8,128 nt of DNA. It comes from Euryarchaeota archaeon UBA346 (GTDB taxonomy: Archaea; Thermoplasmatota; E2; DHVEG-1). The number at the start of each line of letters is the position of its first letter. The stretch's first letter is position 1. Of this stretch, positions 1 through 5,368 are shown one piece after another. Location of the stretch: NCBI GenBank assembly GCA_002496355.1, contig DAJP01000125.1, positions 1 to 8,128 on the forward strand, read 5' to 3'. A program made the position numbers and the translations under genes. Under the pieces are notes generated by a model. It was not told where the DNA came from. It did not search any database and saw only the letters and a program-made list of their open reading frames with translations.

Positions 1-1145
1 GCTGCGATCATCGGCAGACCAGTGCCGACGAACACTGATTTGTTATCCTGCAGCATCCGGGAGGCGACGCAGGCAAGCAGCTCAGTGGATGAATACGACC
101 CGTTCCCCGTGGATTTCTCTTTTTTGTCTTTTAACCAAGGGGCGGTCATCGGCTCCTCAAACCGTTCTATCCGTGCAAGCTGCGCAAGCTTCTTCTTCCC
201 ACCAATGCAATGTAAATACTCAGAAAAATCCTTCAATCCATACACATATTTCTCAAGGTATCGCTGCACGCCCTCATCCGTTACAGATTCTGAGAGCCAT
301 TCACCGATATGGTCCTCATCGAAGAAATACTGATACGGCATCTGACAGGGATGCGAGCCGAACGGGGTCTTCACCACCGCACTCACCAGATAAAAAGGGA
401 TCACCGTCTTCCAAGGCTCGTTACGAATCATCCTGCTATCAACGATCTTCTCCGTCGTCACAATCAGATGACGAGCAGCCCGGGACAACTCGAAATCTTC
501 CACAGTGATCCCATCGATCTGCGCATTCCCGTATTTGTCACACCGAGGTACATGAATCACTGCGACATCCGGGTAACACGCTGGTAAAAGACAGATCTGT
601 TTACCGCTGAATGGGTCAACCATGGTCTGCGCAGAACTATGCGCAAACGTATCGGTCCCCAGCATCACCCGCGTAGGAATGAACGGAAGACCCATCATTG
701 CCGCAAGAAAACGCCACTGGAACCCTGCGTTACTGATCTCACCAGTCACCTTGCATTTCCCGGTTTCTACCGCCCGCCGGGACGCTGGAGACAACCCTCG
801 CAGCTCATGACCAAACGAGTACGCGACTTCAACCTGATCCACACAACCAGAGCCGACTAGCAGATCAAGGTCATGGACCGCGGTCTTCCCTGTCAAAAAT
901 AAATGCTGTCTGCGTTGCCGGATGATCTCATAGACCACTGCCATAGAGACACGCACATGCCCAAACCCACCCATAGCAAGCAACGACTCATCAGGGATAA
1001 ACCGGGATACCGCCTCCGAGACAGACATCTGTTTCTCGAACAGGCCACGTGGTTTGTTCTGAACCACCCACTGTCGGTTCTCATCAGGATCATGCCAGCC
1101 AATAAGCCTTCCAGTACCCTTCTGAATTTTCTCATCACAAGACAT
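1..1145 (-). CDS. Fused family I CoA-transferase: GctA-like alpha domain running into a GctB-like beta domain (3' end off window)
   Basis: The reading frame is open from the ATG at 1145 to the left edge: 381 full codons, no stop, C-terminus missing. Residues about 40-330 look like the glutaconate CoA-transferase alpha family: a glycine-rich AMGGFGHVRVSMAVVYEIIRQ stretch near 57-77, DLDLLVGSGC near 92-101, and MGLPFIPTRVMLGTD near 151-165. After a charged linker (about 334-350) the protein continues as YSSTELLACVASRML and VGTGLPMIA, which resembles the N-terminus of GctB-type beta subunits, usually a separate protein. About 38 residues precede the usual alpha start. A Shine-Dalgarno-like AAGGA (1155-1159) lies 9 nt before this ATG; an in-frame ATG at 1154 lies too close to it. 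Family members transfer CoA between acids, hydrolyse ring thioesters (IpdAB) or decarboxylate 3-methylglutaconyl-CoA (AibAB). The catalytic glutamate of the beta domain is off window, so the reaction is undecided. It is divergent from the acyl-CoA dehydrogenase. Confidence 0.85.
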   Translation of the reverse strand, partial: MSCDEKIQKGTGRLIGWHDPDENRQWVVQNKPRGLFEKQMSVSEAVSRFIPDESLLAMGGFGHVRVSMAVVYEIIRQRRQHLFLTGKTAVHDLDLLVGSGCVDQVEVAYSFGHELRGLSPASRRAVETGKCKVTGEISNAGFQWRFLAAMMGLPFIPTRVMLGTDTFAHSSAQTMVDPFSGKQICLLPACYPDVAVIHVPRCDKYGNAQIDGITVEDFELSRAARHLIVTTEKIVDSRMIRNEPWKTVIPFYLVSAVVKTPFGSHPCQMPYQYFFDEDHIGEWLSESVTDEGVQRYLEKYVYGLKDFSEYLHCIGGKKKLAQLARIERFEEPMTAPWLKDKKEKSTGNGSYSSTELLACVASRMLQDNKSVFVGTGLPMIA

Positions 1146-1180
1146 AAGAACCATTCCTTTTCACATCCATCAATCCTATT

Positions 1181-1190
1181 GAGATAAACG
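1181..1190 (-). promoter_or_regulatory. Possible archaeal TATA box for the CoA-transferase gene
   Basis: On the minus strand this reads CGTTTATCTC. Its TTTATC core lies about 40 nt before the ATG at 1145. With the usual archaeal spacing of about 25 nt, transcription would start near 1159, giving a very short leader that just includes the AAGGA at 1155-1159. This is a weak consensus match. Confidence 0.25.
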
Positions 1191-1255
1191 CTGGAAAACC
1201 ACCCAGTATCCACATCGAGTATCCCTACAAAAAATCTTCGACGAATCAGAAGCGT

Positions 1256-1265
1256 AAATTTAAAG
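1256..1265 (+). promoter_or_regulatory. Possible archaeal TATA box for the acyl-CoA dehydrogenase gene
   Basis: AAATTTAAAG contains the TTTAAA core of archaeal TATA elements and follows a purine-rich stretch that could act as a BRE. With about 25 nt spacing, transcription would start near 1287, immediately before the GAGG ribosome site at 1288-1291. Confidence 0.35.
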
Positions 1266-1287
1266 ACTTGCGACCTATGCTGGGTAC

Positions 1288-1291
1288 GAGG
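1288..1291 (+). promoter_or_regulatory. Ribosome binding site that sets the acyl-CoA dehydrogenase start
   Basis: GAGG lies 6 nt before the ATG at 1298. It supports starting there rather than at the in-frame TTG at 1268. The start at 1298 gives MDFQLTEQQ, the typical N-terminus of the family, whereas the TTG would add ten unconserved residues. Confidence 0.7.
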
Positions 1292-1297
1292 ATACCT

Positions 1298-2437
1298 ATG
1301 GATTTCCAACTTACCGAACAACAACAATTATTCAAAAAAACAGTCAGAGAGTTTGCTGAAAAAGAAATCAAACCACTTGCTCCAAAAATCGACAAAGAAG
1401 AATATTTTCCCTGGGAATTATACAAAAAAATGGGAAAAATGGGACTAATGAGCATGACGGTCCCAAAGAAGTATGGTGGAGCAGGCATCGATAAAATCTG
1501 CTACATGATCGCCCTTGAGGAAATCTCCCGGGTCTGCGGGTCCACTGGTATCACTGTCGAAGCGCATAATTCACTCGGCGTTGGTCATATCTATGAAAAA
1601 GGAACCGAGGAACAACGAAAGAAATACCTCCCCAAGCTGCTCCATGGAGAAGCAATCGCGGCCTGGGCGCTCACCGAACCAAACGCTGGCTCCGATGCCG
1701 CCTCATTACAGACCACTGCAGTTCTTGAAGGAGACGAATGGGTGCTGAATGGGACAAAACAGTTCATCACCAGCGGGGATATCGCAATCGTGACCACGGT
1801 TATGGCTAAAACCGATAAGACCCTTGGGGCAAAAGGCATCAGCGCGTTCATCGTAGAGAAAGACACACCAGGTTTTACTGTGGGTGTCCTGGAAGATAAA
1901 CTCGGATTACGAGGAAGCCGGACCGCAGAACTCATCCTTGAGGATTGCCGGATCCCAAAAGACCATTTGCTCGGTGAAAAAGACCTCGGTTTTGTTGGTG
2001 CCATGAACATCCTGGACAGGGGGAGAACCGCGATCGGGGCCATGGCGGTCGGGATAGCCCAAGGCGCCCTTGATGAAAGTCTCTCCTATGCAAAACAACG
2101 GGAACAGTTCGGTAAACCAATCGGGAAAAATCAGGCGATCCAATGGATGATCGCAGATATGGCAACCGCGATCGATGCTGCACGATTACTCGTGTTGCGA
2201 GCAGCATTTCTAGAGGAAAAAGGGATTCCCTTCAGCATCGAGGCATCCATGGCAAAACTGTTCGCCTCAGATATCGCGATGAAAGCAACCAGGGATGCGA
2301 TTCAGATTCATGGGGGTCATGGGTACATGCGTGATTTACCCTTGGAGCGGTTCTATAGAGATGTCAAACTGACTCAGATTGGTGAGGGAACCTCCGAGGT
2401 TCAACGCATGGTCATCGCCAAACGTCTTGGACTCTAA
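1298..2437 (+). CDS. Acyl-CoA dehydrogenase, short/branched-chain type (FAD)
   Basis: This FAD enzyme would oxidise an acyl-CoA to the 2-enoyl-CoA and pass electrons to an electron transfer flavoprotein, which is not encoded here. It has 379 residues, the normal length for soluble short-chain members. The N-terminal helical domain begins MDFQLTEQQ; family signature 1, ALTEPNAGSD, is at about 124-133; YAKQREQFGKPIG is at 264-276; signature 2, QIHGGHGYMRD, is at 336-346. The catalytic glutamate is E363 in IGEGTSEVQR, the short/medium-chain position. The position where isovaleryl-CoA dehydrogenases carry their base is glycine here (LDRGR, 239-243). It is therefore more likely a butyryl-, 2-methylbutyryl- or general short/branched acyl-CoA dehydrogenase, although the neighbouring carboxylase makes isovaleryl-CoA a tempting substrate. 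The acyl-CoA synthetase gene follows after 27 nt, probably on the same transcript. Confidence 0.95.
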   Translation: MDFQLTEQQQLFKKTVREFAEKEIKPLAPKIDKEEYFPWELYKKMGKMGLMSMTVPKKYGGAGIDKICYMIALEEISRVCGSTGITVEAHNSLGVGHIYEKGTEEQRKKYLPKLLHGEAIAAWALTEPNAGSDAASLQTTAVLEGDEWVLNGTKQFITSGDIAIVTTVMAKTDKTLGAKGISAFIVEKDTPGFTVGVLEDKLGLRGSRTAELILEDCRIPKDHLLGEKDLGFVGAMNILDRGRTAIGAMAVGIAQGALDESLSYAKQREQFGKPIGKNQAIQWMIADMATAIDAARLLVLRAAFLEEKGIPFSIEASMAKLFASDIAMKATRDAIQIHGGHGYMRDLPLERFYRDVKLTQIGEGTSEVQRMVIAKRLGL

Positions 2438-2447
2438 TCAATCGTCA

Positions 2448-2453
2448 AGGGGG
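2448..2453 (+). promoter_or_regulatory. Ribosome binding site of the acyl-CoA synthetase
   Basis: AGGGGG lies 11 nt before the ATG at 2465, inside the 27-nt gap after the dehydrogenase stop. The spacing is slightly long, but no other start fits. The gap shows no promoter or terminator, which supports co-transcription of the two genes. Confidence 0.5.
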
Positions 2454-2464
2454 TTGAAAATAAG

Positions 2465-4117
2465 ATGAAAACAGAAGAGACGAAATGTGACACCGTGTTT
2501 AAAAAAGATAGATATGAGGAGCTCTATAAATCATTCTCCTGGAAAGTACCAACGTATTATAATTTCGGTTTCGATGTCGTCGACCAATGGGCAGAGGATC
2601 GCACAAAGCTTGCGTTGATCTCCATTGATCGAACCGGGGAAAAACCACGGTATCATACATTTTACGATCTGAAAGTTCAATCGAACCAGTTCGCAAACGT
2701 TGTTAGGAAACTCGGGGTAAAAAAAGGAGAACGGGTGTTAGTCATCCTGCAAAGCATCCCTGAATGGTATATCGCATTAATCGGGATGTTCAAGCTTGGG
2801 GTTGTTCCCATGCCAGGGACCGTACTTCTCACATCAAAAGACATTGAATATCGGGTGAACCGCTCTGAAGCAACCATGATTCTTACTGATCTTGATCACG
2901 CGGATCGAGTCGAAGCTGTCAAAAAGAACTGCCCGACATTGAAACATATCATGCTCGTCGATGGGAAGCGCGATGGATGGCTTAACTACACAGAGGAGAT
3001 GAAGGATTCATCCAGGGACCTTTCTCAAAAAGAAATCGGTAAAACCCGAGCGGACGAGCCGCTCCTTATCTACTTCACCTCAGGAACCACGGGTCATCCA
3101 AAGATGGTGCTCCACACTCACAGTTATGCCTTAGGTCATGAGGTCACAGCGAAATTCGCCCAGGCGCTCACAAAATGCGACCTGCACTGGACCGTCTCTG
3201 AGACCGGATGGGCAAAAGCAGCCTGGGGAAAACTCTTTGGTCAGATGATCGTCGGAGCCGCCATCATCCAATGGGAGACACCTGGTCGCTTCGACGCGGA
3301 CGGGCTTCTTCGTGCCATGGAGAAATACGGAGTGACGACCTTTTGTGCACCACCAACGGTGTACCGGATGCTTATCCAGATGGATCTCTCATTGTACAAG
3401 CTGAAACTCCGCCACTGCATGAGCGCAGGTGAACCACTGAACCCAGAGGTCATCCGAGTCTGGAAGGATGCCTACGGCCTGGAGATCTATGATTTCTTCG
3501 GACAGACCGAGACGGTATGCGTACTATCTAACTTTCCGTTCATGCCGATAAAGTATGGCTCGGTCGGAAAACCAACACCAGGCCATGACGTGCGTATCGT
3601 GGATGATAACGCAAAAGAACTCAAAACAAATGAAATCGGCAACATCGCTTTATATATCGGTGATGTTCGACCACCTGGGCTTTTCAAAGAATACTGGAAA
3701 GACCCAGACATCATGAAACGATCATTCAAAGACAATTATTATTTCACTGGTGATCTCGGTTATAAGGACCCGGAGGGGTATTTCTGGTTCGTCGGTCGGG
3801 ATGACGATATCATTAAATCCTCAGGGTACAGAATCGGGCCCTTCGAGGTCGAATCAGCACTCATCGAACATGACTCGGTCGCAGAATGCGCAGTTGTTGG
3901 GGCTCCAGATCCAGAAGGGACCCGAGGAATCGTCGTCAAAGCCTATGTGGTTCTTGCCAAGGGATTCAAACCATCAGAGGCTCTCACAAAAGAGCTGCAG
4001 GAGCATGTGAAAAAAGTCACAGCGCCCTATAAATATCCCCGTATCATTGAATACATGGATGAGCTACCAAAGACGATCTCCGGGAAAATACTCAGACGAG
4101 AGCTTCGGAAAAAATAA
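2465..4117 (+). CDS. AMP-forming medium/branched-chain acyl-CoA synthetase (ACSM/MacsA-like)
   Basis: This ATP-dependent ligase would activate a free carboxylic acid to its acyl-CoA through an acyl-adenylate. It has 550 residues and all core motifs of the adenylate-forming superfamily: the phosphate-binding loop YFTSGTTGHPKMV at 203-215, YDFFGQTET at 342-350, the YFTGD motif at 426-430, the hinge GRDDD at 444-448, and PKTISGKILRREL near the C-terminus, with K541 as the expected adenylation lysine. The W-x-VSETGWAKAAWGKLF stretch (242-258) is typical of the medium-chain ACSM/MacsA group rather than acetyl-CoA synthetases. A member from Methanosarcina acetivorans is known to favour 2-methylbutyrate, so a branched or short/medium-chain acid is a reasonable guess. 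Exact substrate cannot be read from motifs alone. It follows the acyl-CoA dehydrogenase, suggesting activation then oxidation of the same acid. Confidence 0.93.
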   Translation: MKTEETKCDTVFKKDRYEELYKSFSWKVPTYYNFGFDVVDQWAEDRTKLALISIDRTGEKPRYHTFYDLKVQSNQFANVVRKLGVKKGERVLVILQSIPEWYIALIGMFKLGVVPMPGTVLLTSKDIEYRVNRSEATMILTDLDHADRVEAVKKNCPTLKHIMLVDGKRDGWLNYTEEMKDSSRDLSQKEIGKTRADEPLLIYFTSGTTGHPKMVLHTHSYALGHEVTAKFAQALTKCDLHWTVSETGWAKAAWGKLFGQMIVGAAIIQWETPGRFDADGLLRAMEKYGVTTFCAPPTVYRMLIQMDLSLYKLKLRHCMSAGEPLNPEVIRVWKDAYGLEIYDFFGQTETVCVLSNFPFMPIKYGSVGKPTPGHDVRIVDDNAKELKTNEIGNIALYIGDVRPPGLFKEYWKDPDIMKRSFKDNYYFTGDLGYKDPEGYFWFVGRDDDIIKSSGYRIGPFEVESALIEHDSVAECAVVGAPDPEGTRGIVVKAYVVLAKGFKPSEALTKELQEHVKKVTAPYKYPRIIEYMDELPKTISGKILRRELRKK

Positions 4118-4122
4118 AGAAA
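4109..4122 (-). terminator. T-rich terminator of the minus operon
   Basis: Read on the minus strand, this is an almost pure T tract (TTTCTTTATTTTTT) starting 13 nt past the reductase stop. It overlaps the last codons and stop of the convergent synthetase gene. There is no strong hairpin, as expected for archaeal U-tract termination. Confidence 0.5.
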
Positions 4123-4128
4123 TTCCCC

Positions 4129-4146
4129 TTTTTTTTTATTTTTCTT
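4129..4146 (+). terminator. T-tract terminator of the dehydrogenase-synthetase transcript
   Basis: A run of nine T (4129-4137), then ATT and more T, begins 11 nt after the synthetase stop. Only a 4-bp GGAA/TTCC stem precedes it, too weak for a classical bacterial hairpin, so it looks like an archaeal U-tract terminator. It overlaps the stop codon and last codons of the convergent reductase gene. Confidence 0.6.
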
Positions 4147-5347
4147 GTTTCCTGAAAAGGTTTTTCAAAGACAGGTACACGTAACGCAGGATCAATGGTG
4201 TACGGTATTTCCGCAGACTGATCTGACCACCGGTCACCCCGATGATTAAGCGTGCGAATTTTTTATCACGCATCATCAATCGAACGATTTTCTCAGAATC
4301 CTTCCCCCATTGATTGTTAAACCTACCGAGGGCTTTGAGATCTTTGCCGAAATCATCATTCCATAATTTCTGATATCGTGCTAAGAACCGATAACTCAGG
4401 TCATGGGATTTGAGACCATCACTGATGACCTTTGCTGCAAGCTGCCCGGAAACCATCGCATAGTAGATTCCTTCCCCTGTGATCGGATTAATAAACCCTG
4501 CAGCATCCCCGCAGAGGACGACTCGATCTCGATAGGTGTTCTCCAACGGGAAGATGGGCAGGGTCGCTCCTTTCAGGTTTTCAACAGGAAAATCCATGGG
4601 GAGTAATTTCTTCTCTTTCAGTGTCGTGATGAACTTCTCATATGTCTCTTTTAATGGTATTCGTTGTTTTTCCTTTGAGATGGCAGATTGGAACTCACCA
4701 ATGCCGATGTTTATGGTGTTTTTCTTGGGGAACACCCAGGCGTACCCAGCAATCCCATGTGCTTTGATGAAAAGATAAATCAAGCGTTTCTTTGTGAAAA
4801 ACGTTGTCAGCTGCTTGGGTGTCATCGGTTGCTCCTGGACGAGAGATACACAGAGGACCGCTAGTTTCTTTGCTAGATTGGTTTTCTCAGCGACCACACT
4901 ATGCATCCCGTCACATCCGATCACCATCTGTGTCTCAAGGGTCTGTCCATCTTCGAGCATCACCGAGACTTTGTCTTTTTGAACAATCACATCGATGACT
5001 GATTTCCCACCTTGGAAACTCGCTCCAGCTTCTTGCGCAAGAGACAACAATTGATGGTCGAAGTCTTTTCGAAGCACCATTTCAAGGAATGGTTTTTCTC
5101 TGACGAGGTCACATCGGTACCGCAGGGAGGATGAAAACATGGTCGTCCCATAGGAGACAGAATCAAGGAATGGTTCGATATAGGGGAATCGTTTCTGCAC
5201 ACGAGTCGGTAGTCCACCACCGCAGGGTTTATCCCGAGGGAATGTCTCCTTGTCAAGAATAAGGACACTGTTTCCTTTTTCTGCAAGATTTTTTGCAGCA
5301 GTAGAACCTGCAGGTCCGGCACCGACGACGATCACATCATAATTCAT
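4136..5347 (-). CDS. Geranylgeranyl reductase family FAD-dependent oxidoreductase
   Basis: This 403-residue flavoprotein belongs to the family that saturates geranylgeranyl chains in archaeal ether lipids or related prenyl compounds. It shows an N-terminal Rossmann FAD motif (VVGAGPAGSTAA, 7-18), RDKPCGGGL (38-46) of the p-hydroxybenzoate hydroxylase fold, IGCDGMHS (143-150), the family motif around YAWVFPKK (202-209) and CGDAAGFINPITGEGIYYAM (279-298), which binds the FAD phosphates. Length is normal for archaeal members. The C-terminus is basic and has no cysteine cluster, which argues against an electron-transfer-flavoprotein quinone oxidoreductase. It starts 21 nt after the carboxyltransferase stop, so it is probably the last gene of that operon. 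No Shine-Dalgarno site is evident, and no other in-frame start exists between the upstream stop and this ATG. Substrate is unknown; a menaquinone or prenol reductase role is possible. Confidence 0.85.
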   Translation of the reverse strand: MNYDVIVVGAGPAGSTAAKNLAEKGNSVLILDKETFPRDKPCGGGLPTRVQKRFPYIEPFLDSVSYGTTMFSSSLRYRCDLVREKPFLEMVLRKDFDHQLLSLAQEAGASFQGGKSVIDVIVQKDKVSVMLEDGQTLETQMVIGCDGMHSVVAEKTNLAKKLAVLCVSLVQEQPMTPKQLTTFFTKKRLIYLFIKAHGIAGYAWVFPKKNTINIGIGEFQSAISKEKQRIPLKETYEKFITTLKEKKLLPMDFPVENLKGATLPIFPLENTYRDRVVLCGDAAGFINPITGEGIYYAMVSGQLAAKVISDGLKSHDLSYRFLARYQKLWNDDFGKDLKALGRFNNQWGKDSEKIVRLMMRDKKFARLIIGVTGGQISLRKYRTPLILRYVYLSLKNLFRKQEK

Positions 5348-5368
5348 GGCATAACCAACGTAGTCTGT

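Larger units (their letters stand above)
1146..1297. promoter_or_regulatory. Divergent intergenic promoter region
   Basis: These 152 nt separate the start of the CoA-transferase gene (minus) from that of the acyl-CoA dehydrogenase gene (plus). They are AT-rich near both ends, carry a TATA-like box for each direction, and show no convincing protein of their own. A shared regulator could control both transcripts from here, but I see no clear palindromic operator. Confidence 0.6.

Noticed and set aside
22..1187. Several plus-strand open frames of 62-139 residues in the left 1.2 kb
   Set aside because: All are antisense to the continuous CoA-transferase frame, have Ser/Arg/His-rich composition and match no family.
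1268..1297. TTG start at 1268 for the acyl-CoA dehydrogenase
   Set aside because: It adds ten unconserved residues and lacks a ribosome site, while the ATG at 1298 has GAGG at good spacing and gives the standard family N-terminus.
893..1327. 144-residue minus-strand open frame overlapping the CoA-transferase start and the dehydrogenase start
   Set aside because: It is out of frame with the recognisable CoA-transferase, has low-complexity Arg/Trp-rich composition typical of a shadow frame, and would cross the divergent promoter region.
4107..4137. Rho-independent hairpin terminator after the synthetase
   Set aside because: The only stem is 4 bp with a long loop; the T tract alone is the supportable signal.
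4136..5347. Electron transfer flavoprotein:quinone oxidoreductase (FixC-like) for the flavoprotein
   Set aside because: No C-terminal iron-sulfur cysteine cluster is present, and the RDKPCGGGL and YAWVFP motifs with 403-residue length fit the geranylgeranyl reductase family better.
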